Source: Candidatus Flavonifractor intestinigallinarum (GTDB lineage Bacteria > Bacillota > Clostridia > Oscillospirales > Oscillospiraceae). Taken from it: DNA of 64,000 nt. Each line of letters begins with the position of its first letter. Position 1 is the first letter of the stretch. Location: positions 33,172 through 97,171 of the forward strand of contig DWXO01000021.1 in NCBI GenBank assembly GCA_019119165.1. The letters run 5' to 3'. Below are positions 16,325 through 24,254 of this stretch, one piece after another. The notes under the pieces were generated by a model that was given only the letters and a program-made list of their open reading frames with translations, had not been told where the DNA came from and made no database searches. Both the position numbers and the translations under genes were made by a program.

Positions 16325-17428
16325 ATGGCTTTCAATAGTAGCGATACCGCCGCCTTCAAGGGCGTATGGGTTTTCTGTGAGCAGCGCGAGGGCGTTATCA
16401 TGTCCACCAGCTACCAGCTCCTCTCCGAGGGCCGTAAGCTGGCCAACGACCTGGGCGTTGAGCTGTGCGGCGTGGTCCTGGGCAAGGACATCAAGGAAGA
16501 GTACCTGAAGGCTCTGGGCGGCTACGGCGCCGACAAGGTGTACTACTGCAACCACGAGCTGCTGGACGTTTACACCACCGACGCCTACACCAAGGTCATC
16601 TGCGACCTGGTGGAGGACAAGAAGCCCGAGATCTTCCTCATCGGCGCCACCAACATCGGTCGTGACCTGGGCCCCCGCTGCGCTGCCCGGCTGCACACCG
16701 GTCTGACCGCCGACTGTACCCACCTGGACGTGGACGTGGCCAAGTACAAGGAGTTCCTGAAGACCACCTCCACCATCGACGTGGATAACACCGTGTTCGA
16801 GGAGAACACCAACCTGAAGATGACCCGTCCCGCTTTCGGCGGTCACCTGATGGCCACCATCATCTGCCCCCGCTTCCGTCCCCAGATGTCCACCGTCCGT
16901 CCCGGCGTGATGCAGACCCAGCCCTACGACGAGGCCGGCGCTGCCAAGACCGAGATCGTCAACGTGGATGTGGCCCTGTCCAAGGACGACATCCATGTGG
17001 ACGTCATCGAGGTCAAGAAGGCCGCCAAGAAGCTGGTTGACCTGATCGGCGCCGACGTTGTGGTCTCCGTGGGCCGCGGCATCAGCAAGGACGTTGAGGG
17101 CGGCATCAAGCTGGCCGAGGAGCTGGCTTCCGTCCTGGGCGGCGTTGTGGGTTCCTCCCGTGCCTGCGTGGACGCCGGCTGGATCACTGCCGACCATCAG
17201 GTCGGCCAGACCGGCAAGACCGTCCATCCCCGCATCTATGTTGCTCTGGGTATCTCCGGCGCCATCCAGCACCTGGCTGGTATGCAGGACTCCGAGTGCA
17301 TCATCGCGGTGAACAAGAACGAGTCCGCCCCCATCTTCGACGTGGCTTCCTACGGCATCTGCGGCGACCTGTACAAGGTTACCCCCATGCTCATCGAGGC
17401 CATCCGGGCTGCCAAGGCTGCCAAGTAA
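16325..17428 (+). CDS. etfA: Electron transfer flavoprotein alpha subunit
   Basis: FAD-binding large subunit of the Etf partner of Bcd. It has 367 residues: an N-terminal ETF domain (GVWVFCEQREGVIMSTSYQLLSEG as two parts) and a C-terminal FAD domain with the family strings GRGISKDVEGG, SRACVDAGW and GQTGKTVHPRIYVALG (about residues 245-310), closing with NKNESAPIFDVASYGI. There is an N-terminal extension of about ten residues before the conserved start. It ends the butyrate cluster, and a strong terminator follows. Its codon choice, like that of the neighbouring cluster genes, is heavily biased, consistent with high expression. Confidence 0.95.
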   Translation: MAFNSSDTAAFKGVWVFCEQREGVIMSTSYQLLSEGRKLANDLGVELCGVVLGKDIKEEYLKALGGYGADKVYYCNHELLDVYTTDAYTKVICDLVEDKKPEIFLIGATNIGRDLGPRCAARLHTGLTADCTHLDVDVAKYKEFLKTTSTIDVDNTVFEENTNLKMTRPAFGGHLMATIICPRFRPQMSTVRPGVMQTQPYDEAGAAKTEIVNVDVALSKDDIHVDVIEVKKAAKKLVDLIGADVVVSVGRGISKDVEGGIKLAEELASVLGGVVGSSRACVDAGWITADHQVGQTGKTVHPRIYVALGISGAIQHLAGMQDSECIIAVNKNESAPIFDVASYGICGDLYKVTPMLIEAIRAAKAAK

Positions 17429-17442
17429 GATCCTTTACATCC

Positions 17443-17477
17443 AAAATCACCGGCTGGATTCCAGCCGGTGATTTTTT
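17443..17477 (+). terminator. Intrinsic terminator of the butyrate cluster
   Basis: 15-bp stem (AAAATCACCGGCTGG with its complement), ATT loop, ending in a T6 run. Confidence 0.93.
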
Positions 17478-17490
17478 ATTGGGAGAATCA

Positions 17491-17519
17491 TTGCGGAAGG
17501 GGACGGAATGGGATATACT
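17491..17519 (+). promoter_or_regulatory. Promoter of the EamA transporter gene
   Basis: TTGCGG (17491-17496), 17-bp spacer, TATACT (17514-17519), 25 bp before the start codon. Confidence 0.6.
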
Positions 17520-17544
17520 GATAAGCCGTGAGGAGGTGAGGAGA

Positions 17545-18414
17545 ATGTTGGAACGCCATCCCAACAGTGTGCTGCTGCTGGGCGTGGTGGGGATCTCCAT
17601 CTCCGCCATCCTGGTGCGCTACTCCCAGGCCCCTTCGGTGATCACCGCCGTATACCGCCTGGGCTGGACGGTGTTGCTGCTGCTGCCGGCGGTGCTTACA
17701 AAGTTCCGGCAGGAGCTAAAGCAGGTACGGGGGAAGGACGTGCTGCTGTGTACCCTCAGCGGCATTTGTCTGGCCCTCCATTTTCTCACCTGGTTTGAGT
17801 CCCTGAAATGGACCGGCGTGGCGGTGTCCACTGTTCTGGTGAGTACGGAGGTTATCTTTACAGCTCTGGGCTTTGCCCTCTTTCTCAAGGGGAAGATCCC
17901 GCCCCTGGGGGTGGCAGCCATCCTGCTGGCCTTCGGCGGCAGCGTCCTGTTGGCCCTGGCGGGAGGGGGAACGGGCAGCGCATGGTATGGAAATGTGCTG
18001 GCATTGGCGGCAGCTTTCTTTGTCGCTCTGTATACTTTGATTGGAAGAATACAGAGAGGATACCTTTCCACCACCGTTTACACCTTTTTGACCTATCTGG
18101 CCTGCTTCCTGACCCTGCTGCTCATGGCTGTGGCCAGCGGTACCCCCCTGGTGGGCTACGGCGGGCGGGAGTGGCTCATCGGCCTGGGGCTGGCGGTGCT
18201 GTGTACCCTTATGGGCCACAGCCTGTTCAGCTGGTGCCTGAAATTTCTCTCCCCCGCCTATGTGTCGGCGGCAAAGCTGTGCGAACCGGTGTTCTCCGGC
18301 GCTCTGGCCGTCCCCCTGTTCGGAGAGATCCCCACCCCCATGCAGCTGCTGGGGGCGGCGGTCATCTTGGGGGCGGTGCTCCTCTACACCTGGGCGGAGG
18401 GGCGGCAGTCCTGA
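17545..18414 (+). CDS. EamA/DMT-family transporter
   Basis: Predicted inner-membrane exporter or carrier of small metabolites, substrate unknown. It has 289 residues with ten hydrophobic segments arranged as two EamA repeats; the second repeat begins near WYGNVLALAAAFFVALYTLIG (about residue 150). The short start loop MLERHPNSVLLLGVVGISISAILVRYSQAPS is typical of the family. I chose the ATG at 17545 because AGGAGGTGAGGAG precedes it and the first membrane helix follows directly. It is a single gene with its own promoter, after the butyrate cluster terminator. Confidence 0.85.
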   Translation: MLERHPNSVLLLGVVGISISAILVRYSQAPSVITAVYRLGWTVLLLLPAVLTKFRQELKQVRGKDVLLCTLSGICLALHFLTWFESLKWTGVAVSTVLVSTEVIFTALGFALFLKGKIPPLGVAAILLAFGGSVLLALAGGGTGSAWYGNVLALAAAFFVALYTLIGRIQRGYLSTTVYTFLTYLACFLTLLLMAVASGTPLVGYGGREWLIGLGLAVLCTLMGHSLFSWCLKFLSPAYVSAAKLCEPVFSGALAVPLFGEIPTPMQLLGAAVILGAVLLYTWAEGRQS

Positions 18415-18457
18415 CCCCCTTTGGCGATTTGTGACGAAAGAATACGAATGGTTGTAC

Positions 18458-18485
18458 TTTACAATTTATGGTAAAGATGTATAAT
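18458..18485 (+). promoter_or_regulatory. Promoter of the DUF6514 gene
   Basis: TTTACA (18458-18463), 16-bp spacer, perfect TATAAT (18480-18485). The spacer contains a CTTTAC ... GTAAAG inverted repeat (18457-18462 and 18471-18476) that could be an operator. Confidence 0.6.
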
Positions 18486-18519
18486 TGAGTCATAGAATCG
18501 TACAAAGGGGGAGGACGCC

Positions 18520-18768
18520 ATGAAAGAGCTGCTGCTGGAGAGCCCGGAGGGCTGTGGGTACCGCTACGCCATTCTGGTGGACGAGATGGCGGTGGGGGGA
18601 CTGTGCTGCGAGAGTTACGGCATCAAGGTCACCGGGCCGGACGGGGACAGCCAGGCGGTGCCCAACATCACGGTAAGCGCCGGGCGGATTGACGAACTGG
18701 CTGAGTTGGTCTGCCGCAACCAGGTGTCGCCGGTGACCCTGCGGGATGTGGTGGAGGACTGGCTGTAA
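18520..18768 (+). CDS. Small DUF6514-like protein
   Basis: 82-residue cytoplasmic protein with no signal or membrane segment. The layout (a short beta-rich front with YRYAILVDEM and ESYGIKVTGPDG, then VPNITVSAGRIDELAELVCRNQ and the ending SPVTLRDVVEDWL) matches the small clostridial family I know as DUF6514. Nothing is known of its function; it is common in low-G+C and gut Clostridia as a single gene. It has an AAGGGGGAGG site and its own promoter. Family assignment is from memory of the consensus and could be wrong; that it is a real gene is well supported. Confidence 0.72.
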   Translation: MKELLLESPEGCGYRYAILVDEMAVGGLCCESYGIKVTGPDGDSQAVPNITVSAGRIDELAELVCRNQVSPVTLRDVVEDWL

Positions 18769-19069
18769 GAGAAATGGATAACAATGCAGCACAATTGGAT
18801 TCTTTGCATTGACAGCACCGGTAAAATCGGCTATGATAATGTCTGCTGAATCAACTGCTTTGTCCTCCGCTTGGGCAGACGTTCGAGAGGAAAAAAGAAA
18901 AAAACTGCTGTTCAGACGGCAAAGTAGCTTGTTTCCCGCGGTGAGGACCGCGGGAATTCTCTTTGTGGAGGGGTTTTCCTCCCGGAGAGGCAGCGGGGCC
19001 GGATGCCGGAGCTTCGGCGAAGCCGGCTCAGAAGGCCGCCCTGGGCGGCCAAACCAAGGAGGAAAGATC
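18769..19069 (+). promoter_or_regulatory. Promoter and long structured leader of the NSS transporter gene
   Basis: A near-perfect promoter, TTGACA (18809-18814), 17 bp, TATGAT (18832-18837), places the RNA start near 18845, so the message has about 225 untranslated bases. The leader can form GTCTGC...GCAGAC (18840-18880), a CCCGCGG...CCGCGGG hairpin (about 18937-18957), a GAGG-TTTT-CCTC hairpin, a GCCGGAGCTTCGGC-type hairpin and GGCCGCC-CTG-GGCGGCC (19035-19051), the last only a few bases before the ribosome site. It does not match a riboswitch or T-box that I recognise. Confidence 0.55.
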
Positions 19070-20455
19070 GTGAAAGAGAGAGAGACCTTTGCGTCCCGGC
19101 TGGGCTTCGTGCTCATCTCCGCCGGGTGCGCCATCGGCCTGGGCAACGTCTGGCGTTTCCCCTACATTGTGGGGCAATACGGCGGCGCCGCCTTTGTGCT
19201 GATCTATCTGGTGTTTCTGGTGATTATGGGTGTACCCATCATGGCCATGGAGTTCGCTGTGGGCCGGGCCAGCCGGAAGAGCATCATCGTGTCCTTTCAG
19301 GAACTGGAGCCCAAGGGCACCAAATGGCACTGGTACGGCTGGTTCGGTATGGCGGGCAACTACCTGCTGATGATGTTCTATACCACCATTGCCGGCTGGC
19401 TGCTGATGTACTTCTTCAAGATTGCCGCCGGCCAGTTTGATGGACTGGACCAGGCGGGTGTGTCACAGGCCTATGCGGATATGACGGCTGATCCTGGCAT
19501 TCAGCTGATCTTCATGGCCGTCGTAGTGGTGTTGGGCATGGTGATCTGCAGCCGGGGCCTCCGCAACGGCGTGGAGAAGGTCAACAAGTTCATGATGCTC
19601 TGTCTGCTGTGCCTGCTGGTGGTGCTGGCCATCCGGGCCATCACCCTGCCCGGCGCCATCAAGGGCCTGGAGTTCTATCTGGTGCCCAATTTCGATAACC
19701 TGATGTACGACGCCAACGGCAATTTCCGGCTGGGCGAGGCCATCTACGCCGCCATGGGGCAGTCCTTCTTTACCCTGAGCCTGGGCATCGGCGCCATGGC
19801 CATCTTCGGCAGCTACATCGGCAAAGAACGCCGCCTCTTCGGCGAGGCTATCAGCGTGGGTATTCTGGATACCTGCGTGGCCTTTGTGGCCGGCCTGATC
19901 ATCTTCCCCTCCGCCTTCGCTTTTGGGATTAACCCTGACTCTGGCTTCAATCTCATCTTCGTCACCCTGCCCAATGTGTTTAACGCCATGTCGGGCGGGC
20001 GACTGTGGGGTGCGCTCTTCTTCGTGTTCCTCTTCTTTGCCGCCCTGTCCACCATCACCGCCGTGTTTGAGAATATTTTGGCCTGCTGGATGGACAAGTG
20101 GGGGGTGTCCCGCCGTAGGGCGGTGGCCGTCAACCTGGTGCTGATCTTCCTGCTCAGCCTGCCCTGCCTGCTGGGCAACAATGTGTGGAGCGGCGTGCAA
20201 TTCCTGGGTTCCGGCATTATGGAGTGGGAGGACTTCCTGATCACCAACAACCTGCTGCCCATCGGCTCGGTGATCTATCTGCTCTTCTGCTGCCTGTCCA
20301 AGAAGGTCGCCTGGGGCTTCGACGGCTTCCTGGCCGAGGTCGACCAGGGCAAGGGGGCCCGGTTCCCCGCCAAGCTGCGGATGTATTTCACCGTGGTGGT
20401 GCCCATCATCGTGCTTATCATCTTTGTCATGGGCTATATTGAGAAATTTGCATAA
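19070..20455 (+). CDS. Neurotransmitter:sodium symporter (NSS/SNF) family transporter
   Basis: Na+-coupled amino acid importer of the LeuT fold. The chosen GTG start at 19070 has AAGGAGG 7 bp upstream and gives 461 residues with about 11-12 hydrophobic segments. TM1 carries the family hallmark SAGCAIGLGNVWRFPYIVGQYGG (in two parts, about residues 16-38), which forms the Na+ and substrate site, and TM6/8 regions (FFTLSLGIGAMAIFGSYIG; FVFLFFAALSTITAVFENI) are present. Bacterial members often carry tyrosine, tryptophan, leucine or alanine; the substrate here is not known. Longer upstream reading frames are leader RNA. Confidence 0.9.
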   Translation: MKERETFASRLGFVLISAGCAIGLGNVWRFPYIVGQYGGAAFVLIYLVFLVIMGVPIMAMEFAVGRASRKSIIVSFQELEPKGTKWHWYGWFGMAGNYLLMMFYTTIAGWLLMYFFKIAAGQFDGLDQAGVSQAYADMTADPGIQLIFMAVVVVLGMVICSRGLRNGVEKVNKFMMLCLLCLLVVLAIRAITLPGAIKGLEFYLVPNFDNLMYDANGNFRLGEAIYAAMGQSFFTLSLGIGAMAIFGSYIGKERRLFGEAISVGILDTCVAFVAGLIIFPSAFAFGINPDSGFNLIFVTLPNVFNAMSGGRLWGALFFVFLFFAALSTITAVFENILACWMDKWGVSRRRAVAVNLVLIFLLSLPCLLGNNVWSGVQFLGSGIMEWEDFLITNNLLPIGSVIYLLFCCLSKKVAWGFDGFLAEVDQGKGARFPAKLRMYFTVVVPIIVLIIFVMGYIEKFA

Positions 20456-20461
20456 ACCTGC

Positions 20462-20494
20462 AAAAAAGGACCTGCCCCAGGCAGGTCCTTTTTT
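20462..20494. terminator. Bidirectional terminator
   Basis: A6-flanked 9-bp stem (GGACCTGCC, loop CCA, GGCAGGTCC) followed by T6, serving the NSS gene (+) and the deacetylase gene (-). Confidence 0.9.
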
Positions 20495-20496
20495 GT

Positions 20497-21222
20497 TCAT
20501 GGGTAGGCGTTCCAGTACACCTCGCCCGGGTCCAGGGAGATACCCCGGGCGGCAAAGAGCTGGTCGATGGTACAGAAATAGTAGCCCTGGGCGTGGAGTT
20601 CGTCCACAATGGCCAGGGCCGCGTCCACCGACTCCGGGTAGATGTCGTGGAGCAGGATGATCCCCCCGTCCCGGGCCTGGTTCACCACCATATTTACTAC
20701 CCGGTCGGTATTTTTATCGTCCCAGTCCTCCGGATCGATGGACCAGAGAATGATGGGACAGCCCGCCCGCTGTTTCACGCCCTCGTCCCACTTGCCGTAG
20801 GGGGGCCGGAGGAGAAAGTCGTTGTGGCCCAGCAGATCCTTCAGCAGGGTGCGGGTGGACTCCACCTGGGCGTCAAAATCCGCCTGATTCAGGTCGGTGA
20901 GCTGTACATGGTCGAAGGTGTGGATGCCGATCTGGTGGCCCTCCCGGTCCATCCGCTCCACCACGTCCTCATTGTCGGCGATCTGACAGCCGATGAGGAA
21001 AAAGGTGGCCTTCACCCCCCGCTCTGCCAGCCCGTCCAGCAGGCGGGTGGTGGTGGAGCGCCGGGGGCCGTCGTCAAAGGTGAGGGCAATGAGCCTCTGC
21101 TGGGGCAGCTGGGTGGGGGCGTCAACGGACAGGGCCGTCCGGCGAACGCCCATGGAGCAGGTCAGACAGACCAGCGTGACCGCCAGAAGAACCACCAACC
21201 ACCGCTTTTGCCTCTGACTCAC
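20497..21222 (-). CDS. Polysaccharide deacetylase (NodB-like, CE4)
   Basis: Predicted surface-anchored enzyme removing N-acetyl groups from peptidoglycan or related glycans. It has 241 residues: an N-terminal membrane anchor (WLVVLLAVTLVCLTC), then a NodB domain. CE4 motifs are TFDDGPRRST (motif 1, catalytic base Asp and metal Asp), GIHTFDHVQL (metal His pair, motif 2), LRPPYGKWDE (motif 3), ILWSIDPEDW (motif 4) and GGIILLHDIY (motif 5 with the acid His). The start seems to be GTG at 21222, with GGCGAGGGG just upstream. Spore-cortex deacetylases of the PdaA type are an alternative role. Confidence 0.9.
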   Translation of the reverse strand: MSQRQKRWLVVLLAVTLVCLTCSMGVRRTALSVDAPTQLPQQRLIALTFDDGPRRSTTTRLLDGLAERGVKATFFLIGCQIADNEDVVERMDREGHQIGIHTFDHVQLTDLNQADFDAQVESTRTLLKDLLGHNDFLLRPPYGKWDEGVKQRAGCPIILWSIDPEDWDDKNTDRVVNMVVNQARDGGIILLHDIYPESVDAALAIVDELHAQGYYFCTIDQLFAARGISLDPGEVYWNAYP

Positions 21223-21299
21223 GCCCCTCGCCGCCCTTCCGCTGTTATGCCCTTAGTATGTCCGGGGCGGCGGGGAAGCTTTCACGCAAAATCTGTCAA

Positions 21300-21977
21300 T
21301 CAGCTCTGACGGGGGTCTGGGTCCCCGCTGAGGGAGAGGACGTACTGATAGTAGGGCAGCAGAAACTCGTAGCTGTCCACCAGAACGTCGGCCAGCTCGT
21401 GGCTCCACAGCAGCTCCTGATGGGAGGCGCTGTGGGAGAGGGCAAAGCTCTTTTTGCTGTACCAGGGCTGGAGCAGAGGGGAGGGGGCGGTCTTGGGCCG
21501 CTTGTAGTCCTGTCCCTCCAGGATAAACTGGTCCTGCTTGTTCAGACGGCGGGCCAGCTGCTCCATGGGCTTGGGGTCTTTGTCCATCCGGGCCCGGAGC
21601 TTGGCCATGGTGACCGCCGGGGCCATCCAGAAGCCCATGCCGCAGGACCAGCCCTCCGGCTCCAGCTCAAACCAGAACACCGGCTCGGAGCCTGGCTCCA
21701 CATGGGGCCGGACCAGACTCATCCAGAGGTGGTCCTTGTAGGGCCCACGGCCAAAGAGCCGACGGGCGTCCCGGTAGATGCGGGAGACCTTGCACACCAG
21801 ATCCAGGTCGGGGTGCTTGTCCAGAAAGCGGGAATAGACCTCATTGGCCAGCTCCTTCATGGGACGCTGAAAGTGGGTCAGGTATTCCTCCTTATGGGCC
21901 TCAAACCAGGACTTCTCATTGTTGAAGCGGATGCCCCACATGAAGTCCACGGTGGCGCCGGAAAATCCTTCAAACAT
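21300..21977 (-). CDS. DUF2461 family protein
   Basis: Cytoplasmic protein of 225 residues with no membrane segment. It matches the DUF2461 layout: an N-terminal FxGFSGATVDFMWGIRFNNEKSWFEAHKEEY, a central VSRIYRDARRLFGRGPYKDHLWM and WFELEPEGWSCGMGFWMA. The function of the family is not known. The start at 21977 has an AGGAAC-type site. It lies 75 bp downstream of the VanW gene on the same strand, past a G+C hairpin, and upstream of the deacetylase; it may be read with either. Confidence 0.85.
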   Translation of the reverse strand: MFEGFSGATVDFMWGIRFNNEKSWFEAHKEEYLTHFQRPMKELANEVYSRFLDKHPDLDLVCKVSRIYRDARRLFGRGPYKDHLWMSLVRPHVEPGSEPVFWFELEPEGWSCGMGFWMAPAVTMAKLRARMDKDPKPMEQLARRLNKQDQFILEGQDYKRPKTAPSPLLQPWYSKKSFALSHSASHQELLWSHELADVLVDSYEFLLPYYQYVLSLSGDPDPRQS

Positions 21978-22011
21978 AGCGGTTCCTTTCCAAGTTCATA
22001 TTTGGGCAAGC

Positions 22012-22037
22012 AAGGCCCCCCGCCGGGCGGGGGGCCT
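22012..22037 (-). terminator. Hairpin after the VanW gene
   Basis: G+C-rich inverted repeat (AAGGCCCCCC ... GGGGGGCCTT) with a 6-base loop. No T-run follows in the leftward direction, so termination may be partial. Confidence 0.5.
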
Positions 22038-22052
22038 TGGCAGATGCTGGGG

Positions 22053-23891
22053 TCAGGCCGCGGGGGCCTCCGATGCGGGCGGTACGCTGTCCTCAGGCTG
22101 CATACCGGGGCCGGGTGTGGTTGTAATTTCCAGTGGAGGCGTGGCGGTGGGCACCGCGCTGGGCGTTGCCGAGGGGGTTGCGGAAGGTGTGGCGGAAGGC
22201 GTTGCACTGGGCGTTGCCGCGGGCGTGGGGGTGGGTACCACCGGGGTGAGAGTCTTTAGACCGGTGGAGGTGTCAATGCCCCAGCGGGCCGCGTCGGCGG
22301 GGTTGTAGTAGTACACCGCGTCGGAGGATTTATAGCTGTTCCGGTAGAGGAAGATGGTGTCTACGGTGTTGCCGTTTTTGTCCACCAGCTTCTGATACAC
22401 ATCCACCGTGACGCCGTTATAACGGGAGTAGTTGGGGTCCCGCTGGGGCTCGGTGCCCTGGGGGATAGAGGCGTCTGGCTTATAGATGTTTTTATAGGGG
22501 GTGGTGGAGATGGTTACGGAGTAGGGCTCTCCGTGAATACCGGTGGTATCGGTGCCGTAGATAGTGACATGGAGTTTGTGGTTCTTATCCTGATAGGTCT
22601 CAATCTTAATGGGATAATCGGTGCTGTTTTTAAATTTGAAGTCGATCTGATTGCTCCAGACGGTGGCGTCAGTGCCGATCACCGGCATATAGCCGCCGTT
22701 GAAGGCGTGCTTGGACCGCTCCACCGTCTCCAAATTGGCCTTCAGAGTGACCCAGTAAATGGTGGAGGAGAGCTGGCAGATGCCGCCGGCAGTGGCGTCA
22801 ATGCTCTGGCCGTTCTGGTAGGTGCCCGCGTCCTTGTAGCCGCTGGACTTGGTATAGGGGCCGGCCAGGTCGTTGTAGGAGAATACCTCGCCAGGCAGCA
22901 GGATGGTGCCGTTGACCCGGCTGGCAGCCAGGTCGATGTTATACCAGCGGTTGGAGGGGCCGGCGCAGCTGGTGGTGCCGGTGCCCAGCACGTCCTTGAA
23001 AAGGTTGGCCTCCAGGTCGGCGGTGGTCATATCCGGCTCGGTCTTGGTCAGGGGTACGGAGACATCGGAGCCCTCCGCCGCGCTGTCCAGGGCGGACTTG
23101 GCGGCGGTGGTGTCCAAGCTGACGCCGGTGACAGAGGGCACGATCTGCTTGGTGCTCTTGTCTAAGTAGGCGTCGGCGGGCTCCACGCAGATCTCGTCGT
23201 GGATGGCGTCAAAGTCCGGGTCCAGGGGAGGGGCGTTGGTGACCTGGGTTTCCAGAGGGGTATTTTCGGCGCTGCTGTCGTTGAGCAGCTGGGTGAAGCG
23301 CTCCTCGGCGGCGTCGGTCAGGGCGGTCACGTCAATGGTGCGGCCGGTGACACCCTTGTGGAACACCAGCTGATCCCCCGACACCTCCCAGGTGGTCTGG
23401 GCCTCCGGATCGGCGTAGGTTTCCACCGCCTCAGTCACAACGGCGGGGGTGTCCTTCAGGGTCACGGGGACGGAATACTGGGCGCCTCCGGTCATGGCCC
23501 CCAGATACTGGGCGCCCCGGGTGAAGAAGCTGCCGGACTGCTGGTCCAAAGCCTCCTGCAGGGCGGATTCCACCGCCTGGTCGTCTATGGTGGCGTCACT
23601 GCCCGGAATGGTAAATTCCTGTCCCTGGCATACGAAGGGCACGGAAAGCTGAGAAAGCCGGTCAGGCAGCTGGGTCTTGAGGGTGTCCAGGGCCTGCTCC
23701 CGGGTCTGGCCGCTCAGATCGATCCCGGCGATGGTGGTATTGGGCAGGAAGGTGCCGCTGCCGGCGGCGGCGCACAGAATGAGGTAGCCGCCCACCAGGA
23801 CGACCACTACTGCCAGCGCCGCGATGAGGGCGATCTTGCCGCCCTTGGGCTTCTCGGCCTGAGCACTTCGCTTGCCCGCTGTTTGTGCCAT
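22053..23891 (-). CDS. VanW-family surface protein (YoaR-like)
   Basis: Membrane-anchored protein of 612 residues, probably acting on the cell wall. A basic cytoplasmic start is followed by one membrane helix (IALIAALAVVVVLVGGYLILCA, two parts, about residues 20-41), then two putative peptidoglycan-binding repeats seen in YoaR-type proteins (about 50-300), then the VanW domain (about 310-460) with GEVFSYNDLAGP, GICQLSSTIYWVTL and SNQIDFKFKN. The C-terminus is a Pro/Thr/Ser tail with a four-residue ATPS unit repeated about five times. VanW is named for vancomycin clusters, but most genomic members are of unknown function and not linked to resistance. Confidence 0.88.
   Translation of the reverse strand: MAQTAGKRSAQAEKPKGGKIALIAALAVVVVLVGGYLILCAAAGSGTFLPNTTIAGIDLSGQTREQALDTLKTQLPDRLSQLSVPFVCQGQEFTIPGSDATIDDQAVESALQEALDQQSGSFFTRGAQYLGAMTGGAQYSVPVTLKDTPAVVTEAVETYADPEAQTTWEVSGDQLVFHKGVTGRTIDVTALTDAAEERFTQLLNDSSAENTPLETQVTNAPPLDPDFDAIHDEICVEPADAYLDKSTKQIVPSVTGVSLDTTAAKSALDSAAEGSDVSVPLTKTEPDMTTADLEANLFKDVLGTGTTSCAGPSNRWYNIDLAASRVNGTILLPGEVFSYNDLAGPYTKSSGYKDAGTYQNGQSIDATAGGICQLSSTIYWVTLKANLETVERSKHAFNGGYMPVIGTDATVWSNQIDFKFKNSTDYPIKIETYQDKNHKLHVTIYGTDTTGIHGEPYSVTISTTPYKNIYKPDASIPQGTEPQRDPNYSRYNGVTVDVYQKLVDKNGNTVDTIFLYRNSYKSSDAVYYYNPADAARWGIDTSTGLKTLTPVVPTPTPAATPSATPSATPSATPSATPSAVPTATPPLEITTTPGPGMQPEDSVPPASEAPAA
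22158..22218 (-). repeat. In-frame 12-bp tandem repeat in the VanW gene
   Basis: About five imperfect 12-bp units encoding Ala-Thr-Pro-Ser, a wall-spanning linker. Units differ mainly at third positions; copy number could vary between strains. Confidence 0.75.
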
Positions 23892-24254
23892 ATTCGATCA
23901 CTCCAACTCATATGATTGCCCGGCCTGTGGTACGGGCAGAATATCCGGCAGACTTTCCCCAGGAAAAACAGGTGAAACCGCCGGGCTGCATCAAAATTGA
24001 TTCAGTAACCCATATTATAGGTGTTTCCTATGAGAAAAGCAATTACAGATTGGTTACATGGTCCGGCGGCGGAAATCGCTTTACAGAACTGCCGATTCAG
24101 TGTATGATTATATTCACCCGGGCGGTGGTTGCGCCGATGGTTGTCTGCCCTTACAGCATGACCCGCCCGGCCCATCATATCCAGCGAAACTTTGACACTT
24201 TTGTGATGGAATGACAACATTTTTTCAGCTTAGACTGGAAAAGGAGCGGTATCT
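23892..24254. promoter_or_regulatory. Divergent control region between the VanW and XpaC-like genes
   Basis: 363 bp without a gene. The leftward promoter is TTGCTT (complement of 24037-24042), 17 bp, TATAAT (complement of 24014-24019). The rightward promoter is TTTACA (24080-24085), 17 bp, TATGAT (24103-24108), which would give the XpaC-like mRNA a leader of about 140 bases. Confidence 0.65.

Noticed and set aside
17296..17544. Extended N-terminus for the EamA transporter reaching back into etfA
   Set aside because: It would cross a strong terminator and promoter; the ATG at 17545 has an excellent ribosome site and precedes the first membrane helix.
18809..19069. Upstream coding extension of the NSS transporter
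   Set aside because: The extra 87 residues lack transporter similarity and overlap the promoter region; the GTG at 19070 has AAGGAGG and starts at the family's usual place.
22158..22218. CRISPR-like or minisatellite array
   Set aside because: The 12-bp units are in frame and encode an Ala-Thr-Pro-Ser wall linker of the VanW protein.
22053..23891. Vancomycin resistance locus
   Set aside because: VanW-domain proteins are widespread in Clostridia; no vanHAX, vanY or vanRS genes are near.
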